DNA of 33,962 nucleotides. Source: Paenibacillaceae bacterium (GTDB taxonomy: Bacteria; Bacillota; Bacilli; Paenibacillales; CANHGK01). Numbering within the stretch: the first letter of the stretch is position 1; the number at the start of each line of letters is the position of its first letter. Made by a program: the position numbers and the translations under genes. The DNA is taken from assembly GCA_947460235.1 (NCBI GenBank), contig CANHGK010000024.1, forward strand, positions 1-33,962, written 5' to 3'. The notes under the pieces are model-generated. The model saw only the letters and a program-made list of their open reading frames with translations, did not search any database and was not told the origin of the DNA. Below are positions 1 to 9,280 of the stretch, piece by piece.

Positions 1-260
1 AATGGATTGCAGAACAAGCAGAATAAGCGGAGGCAATCGAATTGGAATAAATGAAAAAGAGAGAAAACGAGTTGGAAAAAAAACGTACAAAACAAGAAGA
101 TGAAAATCCGTTTTAATTGTAGAAAGAGCGAATGAAGAACGATTCATTTTCGAGGAGATAATCTGCTACAAAGAGAAAATTTCTTGAATGAAAGTGGTGC
201 ACTTTTCAGCTGCGATTTGGTGCACTTTTGAATTGACAATTACATGTCCCGGTGCTTACA
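1..260. other. Left-edge non-coding region
   Basis: I see no convincing gene here. A reading frame ending at 24-26 could be the last codons of a rightward gene that begins outside the window, but only seven residues are visible. A 21-codon ATG frame at 51-116 is lysine/glutamate-rich with no Shine-Dalgarno sequence at a sensible distance. The only structured element is the 12-bp direct repeat at 195-206 and 218-229. The leftward esterase gene ends at 261, so this is also its downstream region. Confidence 0.5.
195..229. repeat. Two copies of a 12-bp direct repeat
   Basis: TGGTGCACTTTT occurs at 195-206 and again at 218-229, 23 bp start to start, about two helical turns. Each copy contains the palindrome GTGCAC, so the copies could also base-pair with each other as a 6-bp stem with a 17-nt loop followed by TTTT. 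It lies just past the end of the leftward esterase gene. It could be an operator, a weak terminator or chance; I cannot tell which. Confidence 0.45.
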
Positions 261-1049
261 CTATTTCCAGGTTAACGAGTATAAGTCACGTAAAATATTC
301 GGTAAGCGTTCACGCCATGATTGCTCGTTATGAATGCCGTCTTCTACGATTTCAAAGCGCAATTGGTTAGTGCTTAATTTCATTTTTAAAAGATCATAGA
401 TGCGTTGATTCGAACTAATGTACGACGCATTGCCGAATGGGCCTGTTGCTTCTTTTGTGCCGATATCCATATACAATCGTTCAATGGCAGGAAATTCACT
501 GGTTCGAACAAGTTCTTCAAGTTGATCCTGACAAAACCAAAATGCATTCGAGATTGCGCCAACTCTTCGAAATACATGCGGATGTCTAATTGCGGCATAC
601 AAACTAATGAGACCACCCATCGAACTTCCTGCAATGATTGTATGTTCTGGATTTGTAGGATAGTGAAGATCGATCCATGGTTTTAATTCTCTAACGAGCC
701 AATCCACATATACATCTCCTTGACCGCCTAATGGTTGGTCCAAGGCATAAAGTTGCATACCAATGTCTTTGTTTACAAAGGGGGAATATTCATCAAATCT
801 TCGATGTCCTTCATGGTTACAATCGATGCCCACGACAATCATCGGGAGTTTTGTTTCATATAGTGCTTCACGCATCCCCCAACTAACTCCGTAGGTCGCA
901 TCGGTATCATAAAACAAATTTTGACCGTCATGCATATATAAAACGGGTAATCGAATGTCTGTTTGATTCACAAGTCCATCCGGTTTGTAGATCCTTATTT
1001 TTCGCTTCTCACCGAAGTTTCCCATTGGACGTTCGATTTCTTCAATCAT
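261..1049 (-). CDS. Alpha/beta-hydrolase esterase (putative esterase family, COG2819-like)
   Basis: A 262-residue cytoplasmic hydrolase of the putative esterase (esterase D/enterochelin-esterase-like) family. Visible hallmarks are the HDGQN strand/turn near residue 40, the nucleophile elbow GSSMGG near residue 140 that supplies the catalytic serine, and a C-terminal EDGIHNEQSW segment likely to carry the catalytic histidine. There is no signal peptide. The ATG at 1047-1049 is preceded by GGTGGTG at a good distance. It follows the small membrane-protein gene at 1067-1321 with 17 bp between them, so the two are probably co-transcribed. The natural substrate is unknown; family members cleave acyl esters or siderophore esters. 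The fold is well supported and the substrate is not. Confidence 0.85.
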   Translation of the reverse strand: MIEEIERPMGNFGEKRKIRIYKPDGLVNQTDIRLPVLYMHDGQNLFYDTDATYGVSWGMREALYETKLPMIVVGIDCNHEGHRRFDEYSPFVNKDIGMQLYALDQPLGGQGDVYVDWLVRELKPWIDLHYPTNPEHTIIAGSSMGGLISLYAAIRHPHVFRRVGAISNAFWFCQDQLEELVRTSEFPAIERLYMDIGTKEATGPFGNASYISSNQRIYDLLKMKLSTNQLRFEIVEDGIHNEQSWRERLPNILRDLYSLTWK

Positions 1050-1066
1050 TTCAATTCACACCACCC

Positions 1067-1321
1067 TTATTTGTTTGGCCAGCGATCGCGTAATACTGTA
1101 ATTTTGTTGCGGCCTTTCCACCACCACCAGGCAGCGCCAATTGGAATGATAATAATGGCTGCGAGTCGGAAAATGACAAATAATAAAATAACGATAGCGG
1201 CAATTAAAACGATTCCGATTAATGAAATGAAACCGATCGTTATTCCTGCGGCACCACGTTTGACTGCATTAAATCCAAACAACAAAATTAGTCCGAGTAA
1301 AATCAATACAATCGTCAGCAT
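1067..1321 (-). CDS. Small hydrophobic membrane protein, function unknown
   Basis: An 84-residue protein I do not recognise. Almost all of residues 1-65 is hydrophobic (Leu/Ile/Val/Phe/Gly), consistent with two or three membrane spans. These are followed by an unusual run of four tryptophans and a basic tail (KGRNK, RDRWPNK) that would lie on the cytoplasmic side. The ATG at 1319-1321 has a clear GGAGG ribosome binding site about 9 nt upstream. It is the first gene of a likely two-gene leftward unit with the esterase, and it is divergent from the response-regulator gene at 1438. The good ribosome site and spacing make it likely to be real. Confidence 0.65.
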   Translation of the reverse strand: MLTIVLILLGLILLFGFNAVKRGAAGITIGFISLIGIVLIAAIVILLFVIFRLAAIIIIPIGAAWWWWKGRNKITVLRDRWPNK

Positions 1322-1437
1322 ATATAAGCCCTCCGTATTTTCACATTTGAAATCAACTATAGTATACCATTTCGAACAAATGAGTGATAGGAAATCAGAA
1401 CCAACTTGTCGAATGCTTTGATGTGGAGGTGATCCAA

Positions 1438-3279
1438 TTGCCAGATCGAGAACGCCCGCTAATCGCAGTTATCGATGATGAAGTAATGAATGTTAAAATA
1501 TTGGTAGGTCATTTACAACAAGCGCAGTATCGTGTTCGTGAATTTAATAGTGCGCTTGAGTTATTTGGTTGGATGTCTTCGGGACAAAAACCTGCTGTGA
1601 TCATCACTGATGTCAATATGCCCAATATTAATGGCTTTGAATTATGCAAAAAAATCCGTGAACGCTATAGTATGACCGAATTACCAATTATGCTGATTAC
1701 GAATAAAGATCAAGTAACGGATCTTCTACAAGGTTTCGAGCAAGGGGCAAATGATTATTTGACCAGGCCATTCAACCGGTATGAGCTATTAATCCGTTTA
1801 AAAACACAAGTTCAAATTTCTAATTGGTTTACATTCGTTGAAAATACGCTATCAGACCGTACGGTAAGTATGAAAGCGTTAATGGATCATTCAATTCAAG
1901 GTTTTCTAACGTTTGGGGAAGACCTCGTCGTGTTGCCTGAATTCAGTCAAATGTGTAAATTGTGGTTCTCTAAAGAAATTGCAGGAAAAGCAATTTGTGA
2001 TTTGTTGTTTGAACAATCGCCACCGGAGCGATTGAATGCAGAAAATATATTGCGCCGAATTTTTCTTGACCCATCGCAGCGCAATCCAAAATTGTTTTTA
2101 GAATTATTGCCAACAGATACGGTCATTAATGGCAAAACTATTCATTTGCAATATGCATGGATGGATCAATCGGATCTTGCTGTGAAACGAATTTTAGTAG
2201 TCATGAACGATATGACAAAATCAAAATCGATCCAAGAGCAGCTACTGATTGAGCAGAATCGACTTTCCATGGTTTCTCAAGTTGTGATGCATCGGCGGAA
2301 CTGGCTCGATCAACGGCAGCGTTTTGCACATTTTGCCTACGTAGAATGGGGGATTGACCCCACCGCTACTGAACCGCTTGAGGACGTGCTCGATTATTTA
2401 GAGCGACACTTACGGAAATATCAATTGATTTTTTCTCAATATCATATGGTCAACTCTGTGTATATGCTCGAAACATTGGAACAAAAGTTTAAGAATCAAA
2501 AAGAAATTGCAAAACAGCGCCATTTATCTGAGGACGTTTGGAAGCAGTGGTTTTTGGTTAACCCTGTTACCGATTGTGTGAATGAGGATTTTGAATGGTT
2601 AGAAAAAAACCTTGGACAAGCATTTATCGGACAATCAGATGAACAATTGGTGTCTCGTGAACAGTTACGCCAATTTGAAACTAATTTACAGGAAATTGGA
2701 GATGGGCCGCTTCGCGGATCACTGATTAATTCGTATCGTAAATTATATTTCCGGCCGTTTCTTGATTTAATTCGTCAGCACCAAACTGAATTGGATCGTT
2801 TAGCCGTTACGTATGATAAACTCGTCGCACCGATTGTGTACAAAGGTGATGATGTACTTGTGGATCAATATCGGTTAGATGCGTTTGTACAATCGCTCAT
2901 GTATTTATTCCACTTTCAAATACTTCGTTCCGTTGAATCGGTTGTGGATCGAATCGAATTGAGTAAAGTAGAGAAGGCGACAATCAACTGTGAAGCTCGC
3001 CTGAATGGGAATGAATTATTTTTTACCATTCGCGATGACGGAAAAGGGTTGCCAATCAGCTATATTCGCCTTCAATTAGCGAACAAGGGAATTATTATCC
3101 CTGAGGACGCAAAACACATGTCCGATGAATGGTTCATCCAACATGTATTTATGATTGATGAATTGTTGCATATTAAAAAAGCCCTCGATTTGCTTGGAGG
3201 TACAGTACATGTTCAAAGTGTGCCACGTGTAGGGGCGTCCTATCATTTTTGGATCCCTGTTGAACGAGTTTCGCCGTAA
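1438..3279 (+). CDS. Response-regulator receiver fused to a PAS-like and CheA-like ATPase domain (probable degenerate kinase)
   Basis: I choose the TTG at 1438 because GGAGGTGAT (1425-1433) sits just upstream; the frame stays open to an ATG-less start at 1384. This gives 613 residues. Residues about 7-125 are a receiver domain with acidic pair D13/D14, phospho-acceptor D58 and T88, but the conserved lysine of the KPF motif is arginine (R110). Residues about 146-260 resemble the PAS-like sensor found in some CheA-like kinases (GFLTFGED...). Residues about 480-610 match the end of a CheA-type HATPase, with G1 box DDGKGL at 533-538. The N-box asparagine and the glycine-rich second ATP-lid motif are not recognisable, and no phosphotransfer histidine box is obvious. 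It could be a regulatory pseudokinase. No partner gene is adjacent. Confidence 0.75.
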   Translation: MPDRERPLIAVIDDEVMNVKILVGHLQQAQYRVREFNSALELFGWMSSGQKPAVIITDVNMPNINGFELCKKIRERYSMTELPIMLITNKDQVTDLLQGFEQGANDYLTRPFNRYELLIRLKTQVQISNWFTFVENTLSDRTVSMKALMDHSIQGFLTFGEDLVVLPEFSQMCKLWFSKEIAGKAICDLLFEQSPPERLNAENILRRIFLDPSQRNPKLFLELLPTDTVINGKTIHLQYAWMDQSDLAVKRILVVMNDMTKSKSIQEQLLIEQNRLSMVSQVVMHRRNWLDQRQRFAHFAYVEWGIDPTATEPLEDVLDYLERHLRKYQLIFSQYHMVNSVYMLETLEQKFKNQKEIAKQRHLSEDVWKQWFLVNPVTDCVNEDFEWLEKNLGQAFIGQSDEQLVSREQLRQFETNLQEIGDGPLRGSLINSYRKLYFRPFLDLIRQHQTELDRLAVTYDKLVAPIVYKGDDVLVDQYRLDAFVQSLMYLFHFQILRSVESVVDRIELSKVEKATINCEARLNGNELFFTIRDDGKGLPISYIRLQLANKGIIIPEDAKHMSDEWFIQHVFMIDELLHIKKALDLLGGTVHVQSVPRVGASYHFWIPVERVSP

Positions 3280-3288
3280 TCATGCGGA

Positions 3289-3311
3289 CGGCGCGCCTAA
3301 TATGAGCGCCG
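3289..3311. terminator. Weak hairpin between convergent genes
   Basis: CGGCGC at 3289-3294 and GCGCCG at 3306-3311 form a perfect 6-bp stem with an 11-nt loop. It lies between the stop of the rightward kinase-like gene (3279) and the stop of the leftward helicase (3324). There is no T-run on either strand, so intrinsic termination would be weak at best. Confidence 0.25.
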
Positions 3312-3323
3312 AGTACCAAATCA

Positions 3324-4790
3324 TCATCCATGCGATGCGGATCGTGATGTCTGTTGAAGCGTTCGCCATGATAACCACTCCTTGTACCATTGATGAACGA
3401 CCGGATCACCTTTACCAAATAATGATTCGATCATTTTTGTTTTTTCGCTGAGCACGTTTAATATATATGCTTCGATTGAGTTTTCTACAACCAAATGTGT
3501 CACACGAACTGGTTCAGTCTGTCCAATGCGATGGACACGTCCGATGCGTTGTTCGAGTCGCATGGGATTCCAAGGTAGATCGTAATTTAAGACGTTCCGA
3601 CAAAATTGCAAGTTTAGACCTTCACTTCCTGCGTCTGTAGCAACGAGAACTTGAACGCGGTTTTTGAATAAATCGATCATCCAGTCGCGTTTTCCGCGGT
3701 TCATTTTTCCATAAAATGCTACGGCCGAAATACCATTGGCCTGCAAGTGAGCAATGATATGTTCCTGCGTTGCTCGAAAGGCGGTGAAAATCACCGTCTT
3801 TTCATTATTTTTGGAGAGGATTGGGAGTAGTGCGTTACTTTTGCTGGAACGGCGCACTTCTTTGATCGCTTGGATGAGTGGCCAAATTTCATTGCGAAGT
3901 TCTTGATGAGCTTCAAGTTGTCCATACCATTTCACTAGTGTCAAAAATAACGCATCTCGGCTGCTACACACTTCGCGCTGAATCATCATCAGTGTAAGTT
4001 GTTCGCGTTTGGATTGTAGCGTTTTGGCGCGTTTGGCGACCCAATCGGACACCGCCTCATATAGTGTTAATTCTGCCGAAGAAAGTCGTACTTGAATTTG
4101 TTCGACCGTTCGATCCGGTAGATTCAGTCCGGCATCAACTCGTCGGTTGCGCACGAGTACCGTGGTCAATTGTTCACGCAAGCGTTCTTCGTTTTTTATC
4201 CCACGTTTGCCGCTTTGAAAGTTGGCGCGAAAGTTTTTTTCGTTTTGTTGCGTTTCTGGTTGTACTAACGAAATGAGATGATGTAATTCAGTGATTTCAT
4301 TTTGAAGCGGCGTTGCAGTTAGCAAAATACAGTTTCGACTTGAAATGTCACGAACGAATTTATGATTCGTACTTGCCGGGTTTTTTAACTTATGTGCCTC
4401 ATCGATGATGAGTAAATCATAGGTTTGTTGTAGAATTAACAAGCGATGCATACCGCGTTTTGCCGTTTCAAGGGATGCAATGACAATCGGGCAATAGTCC
4501 CACATGTATGATTTTCTGAAGACGGTGACGGGGAGACCGAATTTACTATGTAACTCACGAGCCCATTGAAAAACGAGTGAGGACGGCACGAGAATCAGCG
4601 CTTTTTTTAGTATGCCTCGGTGGTGCATTTCACTAGCAATAAGTCCAGCTTCAATCGTTTTACCGAGTCCAACTTCATCAGCAATAAGTGCACGGCCATT
4701 CATTTCGAAAAGTACGCGTTTTGCCGTTTCTATTTGATGTGGGTAGGGCGTCCAACCTTGAAGTTGAGATAATGTTGTCAATTCAGTCAT
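3324..4790 (-). CDS. yqhH: SNF2-family DEAH helicase/ATPase, YqhH-like
   Basis: A 488-residue superfamily 2 (SNF2/RapA-like) ATPase. Motif I (DEVGLGKT) is at residues 38-45, motif II DEAH at 130-133 and motif III TATP at 158-161. The second RecA-like lobe carries the ATDAGSEGLNLQ motif and the arginine-finger motif QRIGRVHRIGQ near residues 390-430. It should be a cytoplasmic DNA- or RNA-polymerase-associated translocase, but the real substrate of YqhH is not established. In Bacillus subtilis yqhH lies divergently beside the glycine-cleavage genes, exactly as here, which supports orthology. The partner gene yqhG is absent; a kinase-like gene occupies that side. The start at 4790 has only a modest GGTGAAG upstream. 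Confidence 0.85.
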   Translation of the reverse strand: MTELTTLSQLQGWTPYPHQIETAKRVLFEMNGRALIADEVGLGKTIEAGLIASEMHHRGILKKALILVPSSLVFQWARELHSKFGLPVTVFRKSYMWDYCPIVIASLETAKRGMHRLLILQQTYDLLIIDEAHKLKNPASTNHKFVRDISSRNCILLTATPLQNEITELHHLISLVQPETQQNEKNFRANFQSGKRGIKNEERLREQLTTVLVRNRRVDAGLNLPDRTVEQIQVRLSSAELTLYEAVSDWVAKRAKTLQSKREQLTLMMIQREVCSSRDALFLTLVKWYGQLEAHQELRNEIWPLIQAIKEVRRSSKSNALLPILSKNNEKTVIFTAFRATQEHIIAHLQANGISAVAFYGKMNRGKRDWMIDLFKNRVQVLVATDAGSEGLNLQFCRNVLNYDLPWNPMRLEQRIGRVHRIGQTEPVRVTHLVVENSIEAYILNVLSEKTKMIESLFGKGDPVVHQWYKEWLSWRTLQQTSRSASHG

Positions 4791-4873
4791 CAGCTATGCT
4801 TCACCGCTTTCATAGAAAAGTATTTTCACAAATAATGTTCACTAGCTTGCCCAAAAAGAGTCATATGCAATCG

Positions 4874-4903
4874 TTGTAATCCTAGTTTTTTCTGTACTAT
4901 AAT
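4874..4903 (+). promoter_or_regulatory. Sigma-A-type promoter of the glycine riboswitch/gcv operon
   Basis: TTGTAA at 4874-4879 and a perfect TATAAT at 4898-4903 are separated by 18 bp. Transcription would begin around 4910, about 30 nt ahead of the first glycine aptamer, which is the expected arrangement. Confidence 0.6.
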
Positions 4904-4940
4904 GAAAATGTGAAGGAAATGAATATGCGAATGAAGGTAT

Positions 4941-5166
4941 GGGGAGAGTGCGTGTGAGGCAAGTTTTGCTGATCATGCCGCCGAAGGCGTAATGAAGGAC
5001 AGACCGATCTGTCTGGAAGAATCGCTCAGGTAACAGGGACCCGCACCGGACGCCGCTCTGGAGAGCGTTAACGGAAAGTTAACCACCCACGGGGAAACGG
5101 ACTACTATGCGATTGTTGCTTGATCACAAGGCAAAGCCCGGTAACTCTCAGGTTCAATGGACAGAG
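4941..5166 (+). promoter_or_regulatory. Tandem glycine riboswitch (gcvT motif)
   Basis: Two glycine aptamers lie head to tail ahead of gcvT. Aptamer 1 (about 4941-5050) opens with GGAGAG. Its P1 pairs GTGCG (4948-4952) with CGCAC (5042-5046), and it contains the conserved GCCGAAGGCGTAA-like core near 4979 and CTCAGGTAA near 5025. The conserved linker CTCTGGAGAG follows at 5056-5065. Aptamer 2 ends with ACTCTCAGGTT (5144-5154) and GGACAGAG (5159-5166), and its P1 pairs CTCTG (5056-5060) with CAGAG (5162-5166). Known members of this class turn on gcv expression when glycine binds. The layout closely follows the B. subtilis gcvT leader. The call rests on motif recognition, not a covariance-model search. 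Confidence 0.93.
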
Positions 5167-5225
5167 ACAACACGTCGGTACAAGGGGTTTTTGTACCCTT
5201 ACCGAGTGTTGGCCTGTCCTTTTTT
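5159..5225 (+). terminator. Glycine-controlled intrinsic terminator
   Basis: A long hairpin is followed by six T residues (5220-5225). Its base pairs GGACAG (5159-5164) with CTGTCC (5214-5219), AACAC (5169-5173) with GTGTT (5206-5210), TCGGTA (5175-5180) with TACCGA (5200-5205) and AGGG with CCCT. The 5' arm reuses the 3' strand of aptamer-2 P1 (5162-5166), so the terminator and the glycine-bound aptamer cannot form together. That predicts glycine-induced antitermination. A shorter alternative hairpin is GGTACAA (5178-5184) with TTGTACC (5191-5197). Confidence 0.85.
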
Positions 5226-5329
5226 AGTTTTAGGGTTTGCGAAATTATGCTATATTTCAATTTTAAATTGGCGAACTAGCCTTAGGTTCTGCGCATGTGT
5301 AATCTATTATTCCGAGAGGATGGATCTTG

Positions 5330-6442
5330 ATGAGTTCATTAAAACGCACACCATTATACCCGTTATATCAAGAACTTGGCGGAAAAACGATCGATTTTGG
5401 CGGTTGGGATTTGCCAGTTCAATTTCCTGCGGGCATCACAAAAGAGCATGAAGCAGTACGGACTGCAGCTGGTGTTTTCGATGTATCGCATATGGGTGAG
5501 GTGTATATTACCGGAACGGATGCACTTGCATTTGTTCAGCGGATCACGACGAATGATGCCTCGAAATTGTCGATCGGACAAGCGCAATATAGTTTAATGT
5601 GTAATCATGATGGCGGAGTAGTCGATGATTTGCTTGTGTATCGCACGGGGGAATTGTCTTTTATGCTCGTCATAAATGCATCAAATATTACGAAAGATTT
5701 GGCATGGATGCATGCACATGTAAATGGGGATGCAAAAATTCAAGATGCTTCCGATCAAACGGCACTCATTGCACTTCAAGGGCCACATGCAGAAGCAATT
5801 TTGCAATCGTTGACCGATGTGACGCTTTCATCTTTACCTGGATTTCATTTTTTAATGAATGTATCAATTGCAGGTGTGACAGGAATCGTTTCGAGAACAG
5901 GATACACTGGCGAAGATGGTTTTGAGATTTACTTAGATTCAGCAGATGCAGATCCATTGTTCCGAGCGATATTAGCTGCTGGCGAGCCATTCGGGATATT
6001 GCCATGCGGACTTGGTGCGCGTGACACGCTTCGTTTTGAAGCGGCGTTGCCTTTGTATGGTCAAGAATTATCTGACGAAATTACACCGCTTGAAGCTGGT
6101 CTTGGCTTTTTCGTAAAATTGGATAAAGCTGATTTTATCGGCAAAGATGTACTTGTGGAACAAAAGAAAAAGGGTCTCAAACGCAAACGCGTCGGCGTGG
6201 AGATGATCGAGCGCGGCATTCCGCGTGCGCACTATAAAATTCATGACGGATCACGGGTCATTGGTGAAATTACGACGGGTACTCAGTCGCCGACGCTTAA
6301 GAAAAATGTTGGGATGGCGATCATCGAAGCGGATTACGCGGGGATTGGTTCGGTCATTGAAGTTGATATTCGCGGGAAAATCTTGCAGGCAGAAATTTGT
6401 CCATTGCCTTTCTATAAACGTAAAAAGGGGAATTCAAAATGA
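5330..6442 (+). CDS. gcvT: Aminomethyltransferase, T-protein of the glycine cleavage system
   Basis: GcvT takes the aminomethyl group from the lipoyl arm of H-protein and passes its one-carbon unit to tetrahydrofolate, releasing ammonia. The 370 residues match the usual family length (about 360-370). Family signatures include the N-terminal [20 protein letters not shown] segment, [28 protein letters not shown] and [22 protein letters not shown] take the ATG at 5330, 9 nt after GAGAGGA; a TTG immediately before it (5327) is a possible alternative. It is the first gene after the glycine riboswitch. It overlaps gcvPA by 4 nt (ATGA), so the two are translationally coupled. Confidence 0.97.
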   Translation: MSSLKRTPLYPLYQELGGKTIDFGGWDLPVQFPAGITKEHEAVRTAAGVFDVSHMGEVYITGTDALAFVQRITTNDASKLSIGQAQYSLMCNHDGGVVDDLLVYRTGELSFMLVINASNITKDLAWMHAHVNGDAKIQDASDQTALIALQGPHAEAILQSLTDVTLSSLPGFHFLMNVSIAGVTGIVSRTGYTGEDGFEIYLDSADADPLFRAILAAGEPFGILPCGLGARDTLRFEAALPLYGQELSDEITPLEAGLGFFVKLDKADFIGKDVLVEQKKKGLKRKRVGVEMIERGIPRAHYKIHDGSRVIGEITTGTQSPTLKKNVGMAIIEADYAGIGSVIEVDIRGKILQAEICPLPFYKRKKGNSK

Positions 6443-7797
6443 ATGAACATCGCTATTTACCGATGACGGATCAAGATCGCGCATCGATGCTGGCAACGAT
6501 CGGTGTGGAGTCCATCGAGGATCTATTTTCCGATATACCGGAGACGATTCGTTACCGCGAACGATTAAATGTTGGTGAAAAATTATCCGAACCGGATTTG
6601 CTTCGCTACATGCGCAAGTTGGCTGCTAAAAATGCAGATACGGATCGTTTCGCAAGTTTCTTAGGTGCAGGGATGTACGACCATCATTTGCCAGTTGTCA
6701 TCAACCACATGCTTTTGCGCGGTGAGTTTTTTACAGCATACACGCCGTACCAAGCAGAACTTAGCCAAGGCGAATTGCAAGCGATTTTTGAATTTCAATC
6801 GTATATTTGTGAATTAACAGGGATGCAAGTCGCGAATGCGTCAATGTATGACGGGGCAACGGCACTTGCTGAAGCGGCGGCACTTGCCTACGGGGCAACG
6901 AAGCGCACCGAAATAATTGTCTCGCACGCGGTACATCCAGAAGCTCGTGAAGTGCTTCGAACGACAGCCAAAGGGCTCGGTCTTACGGTTGTTGAAATTC
7001 CTGTCCAAGCAGATGGTCAAACCTCTTTACATGCTTTAGAACAGCGAATCAATCAAAATACAGCAGCAGTGCTCGTTCAATCTCCAAATTTTTACGGGAT
7101 CATCGAACCACTCCAAGCATTTAGCGATGCGGCGCATGCTGTTGGTGCACTTAGCGTAGTGAGTGCCAATCCGATGTCTCTTGCGCTTTTGGAAGCACCA
7201 GGTAAATTAGGTGCGGATCTTTGTGTTGGTGATTGCCAACCATTCGGGATTCCGGTATCACTTGGTGGTCCAAGTTGTGGGTATTTTTCTGCGACGGAAG
7301 CATTAATGCGCAAAATTCCAGGTCGTATTGTTGGACAAACCGTTGATAAATCCGGACGCCGCGGTTTCGTTTTGACTTTGCAAGCGCGCGAACAACATAT
7401 TCGCCGCGAAAAAGCGACATCAAATATTTGTTCCAATCAAGCGTTAATGGCACTTGCAGCTTCAATCTATTTGTCCACAATGGGTAAAGAAGGTTTGCGT
7501 GATGTTGCTAAATTAAACATAAACAAAGCACATTATGCGGCATCCCTTGTGCAAAAATCATCACGGATGTCACTTAAATACGCCGCATCATTTTTCAATG
7601 AATTCGTTGTTGAGTTGCCAGAGAGCATCGATATCGATGGCTTAAATGAAGTGTTGCTTAAAACTGGCATCATTGGCGGTTACAATCTCGGCAAAACGGA
7701 TGCTTCGTTGAATCGTCATATGTTGATTGCGGTTACTGAAACGCGTACAAAAGAAGAAATTGATGGGTTTTTTGCCCGTTTGGAGGAATTGCTGTGA
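6439..7797 (+). CDS. gcvPA: Glycine dehydrogenase (decarboxylating) subunit 1
   Basis: This is the N-terminal half of the two-subunit P-protein, which decarboxylates glycine and loads the aminomethyl group onto lipoyl-H-protein. At 452 residues it has the expected length. Typical segments are [56 protein letters not shown] and the [10 protein letters not shown] region near residue 275. This subunit lacks the PLP-binding lysine, which is supplied by gcvPB. AAAGGGG upstream serves as ribosome site. The start overlaps the gcvT stop and the stop overlaps the gcvPB start, each by 4 nt. Confidence 0.97.
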   Translation: MNEHRYLPMTDQDRASMLATIGVESIEDLFSDIPETIRYRERLNVGEKLSEPDLLRYMRKLAAKNADTDRFASFLGAGMYDHHLPVVINHMLLRGEFFTAYTPYQAELSQGELQAIFEFQSYICELTGMQVANASMYDGATALAEAAALAYGATKRTEIIVSHAVHPEAREVLRTTAKGLGLTVVEIPVQADGQTSLHALEQRINQNTAAVLVQSPNFYGIIEPLQAFSDAAHAVGALSVVSANPMSLALLEAPGKLGADLCVGDCQPFGIPVSLGGPSCGYFSATEALMRKIPGRIVGQTVDKSGRRGFVLTLQAREQHIRREKATSNICSNQALMALAASIYLSTMGKEGLRDVAKLNINKAHYAASLVQKSSRMSLKYAASFFNEFVVELPESIDIDGLNEVLLKTGIIGGYNLGKTDASLNRHMLIAVTETRTKEEIDGFFARLEELL

Positions 7798-9272
7798 GTA
7801 ACCAACAACCAATCAAAAACCAAGCGTTAATCACCGAGTTAAGCCATCCGGGACGTAAGGCATATGAATTAAGTGCATGTGATGTTCCTGACATTTCTGA
7901 AACACAATGGGCTCCTGCAGAAGCAAAACGTCAAGTTGCCGCGGCATTGCCAGAAGTGTATGAAGTCGATGTTGTTCGCCATTATACCGCATTATCACGC
8001 CGTAACTTCGGAATCGATAACGGGTTTTATCCGCTCGGTTCTTGCACGATGAAATACAATCCGAAAATCAACGAGGACGTGGCACGATTTGCTGGATTTG
8101 CAAAAATCCATCCGTACCAACCAGAATCATCGATTCAAGGCGCGTTAGAAGTACTTTATAACTTACAAAATGATCTTGCTTCGATAACTGGGATGGATCA
8201 AGTAACATTGCAACCAGCAGCAGGTGCACACGGCGAGTGGACGGGTCTCATGATGATTCGTGCGTACCACGAAAGTCGCGGTGAACATCGTACTCAAGTC
8301 ATTTGTCCAGATACGGCACATGGAACAAACCCAGCGTCTGCTACGGTAGCAGGTCTTGATACGATTACGATTAAATCAACGCCAGATGGGTTAGTTGATC
8401 TGGATGAATTACGAAAAGTGGTCGGTCCAAATACAGCGGCGCTCATGCTCACGAATCCGAATACCCTTGGTTTGTTTGAACAACAAATTGAAGAGATCGC
8501 AAAAGTTGTACACGAAGTTGGCGGTTTGCTCTACTACGATGGAGCAAATGCAAATGCAATTATGGGCATAACTCGCCCAGGCGACATGGGTTTCGATGTC
8601 GTTCACTTAAACTTACACAAAACGATGAGTACTCCGCATGGCGGCGGCGGTCCAGGAGCTGGTCCAGTTGGTGTAAAAGCGAGATTGATTCCGTTTTTAC
8701 CGACGCCAATCGTAAGCAAAAATGCAAAAGGTGATTTTTTCTTGGATGCATCCATTGCCCCGCAAACTATCGGTCGGGTGAAAGGATTCCTTGGTAACTT
8801 TGGAATTTTGCTCCGTGCATACACATACATCCGAACGTACGGTCCCGAGGGACTTCGGAATGTATCAGAACAGGCTGTACTTAACGCCAATTACTTGTTC
8901 CGCGTACTTGCACCGCATTTTGATGCGCCGTTTTTACGTCATTGCAAACATGAATTTGTATTATCCGGCAAAAAATTAAAAGCAAGTGGTGTGCGTACGC
9001 TTGACCTAGCAAAACGACTGCTTGATTATGGCTATCATCCGCCAACCATTTACTTCCCGCTAATTGTCGAAGAAGGAATTATGATTGAACCGACGGAAAC
9101 GGAAAGTAAAGAAACACTTGATCAATTTGCTGCAGCAATGATTGCAATCGCTCAAGAAGCAGTGGATGATCCGCAGTTGGTGCTTAATGCGCCGTACACA
9201 ACGCCAGTACAACGATTAGATGAAACGTTAGCAGCGCGCAAGCCAGTATTGAATTGCGCATGCGGAAGCTAA
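7794..9272 (+). CDS. gcvPB: Glycine dehydrogenase (decarboxylating) subunit 2, PLP-binding
   Basis: The catalytic C-terminal half of P-protein in two-subunit organisms. It has 492 residues and begins at GTG 7794 with GGAGGA upstream inside gcvPA. The PLP-binding lysine is K276 in [18 protein letters not shown]. Also present are [10 protein letters not shown] (residues 81-90), [12 protein letters not shown] (140-151), [11 protein letters not shown] and the glycine-rich loop that follows the lysine. It forms the alpha2beta2 glycine decarboxylase with GcvPA. The 4-nt GTGA overlap with gcvPA indicates tight coupling and equal expression. The C-terminus ends in CACGS. Confidence 0.97.
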   Translation: MSNQQPIKNQALITELSHPGRKAYELSACDVPDISETQWAPAEAKRQVAAALPEVYEVDVVRHYTALSRRNFGIDNGFYPLGSCTMKYNPKINEDVARFAGFAKIHPYQPESSIQGALEVLYNLQNDLASITGMDQVTLQPAAGAHGEWTGLMMIRAYHESRGEHRTQVICPDTAHGTNPASATVAGLDTITIKSTPDGLVDLDELRKVVGPNTAALMLTNPNTLGLFEQQIEEIAKVVHEVGGLLYYDGANANAIMGITRPGDMGFDVVHLNLHKTMSTPHGGGGPGAGPVGVKARLIPFLPTPIVSKNAKGDFFLDASIAPQTIGRVKGFLGNFGILLRAYTYIRTYGPEGLRNVSEQAVLNANYLFRVLAPHFDAPFLRHCKHEFVLSGKKLKASGVRTLDLAKRLLDYGYHPPTIYFPLIVEEGIMIEPTETESKETLDQFAAAMIAIAQEAVDDPQLVLNAPYTTPVQRLDETLAARKPVLNCACGS

Positions 9273-9280
9273 GCGAATCG

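Noticed and set aside
1-116. Short reading frames at the left edge, including a 21-codon ATG frame at 51-116 and the end of a frame at 26
   Set aside because: Too short, no well-spaced ribosome site, strongly lysine/glutamate-biased, and the upstream sequence is not available.
3324-4790. Helicase as part of a defence system
   Set aside because: A SNF2 ATPase can belong to defence loci, but divergent placement beside gcvT matches the ordinary yqhH locus and no nuclease or methylase is next to it.
8603-8890. Antisense open frames inside gcvPB
   Set aside because: The codons opposite the PLP-lysine region give proline-rich runs with no recognisable domain; they are by-products of gcvPB coding.
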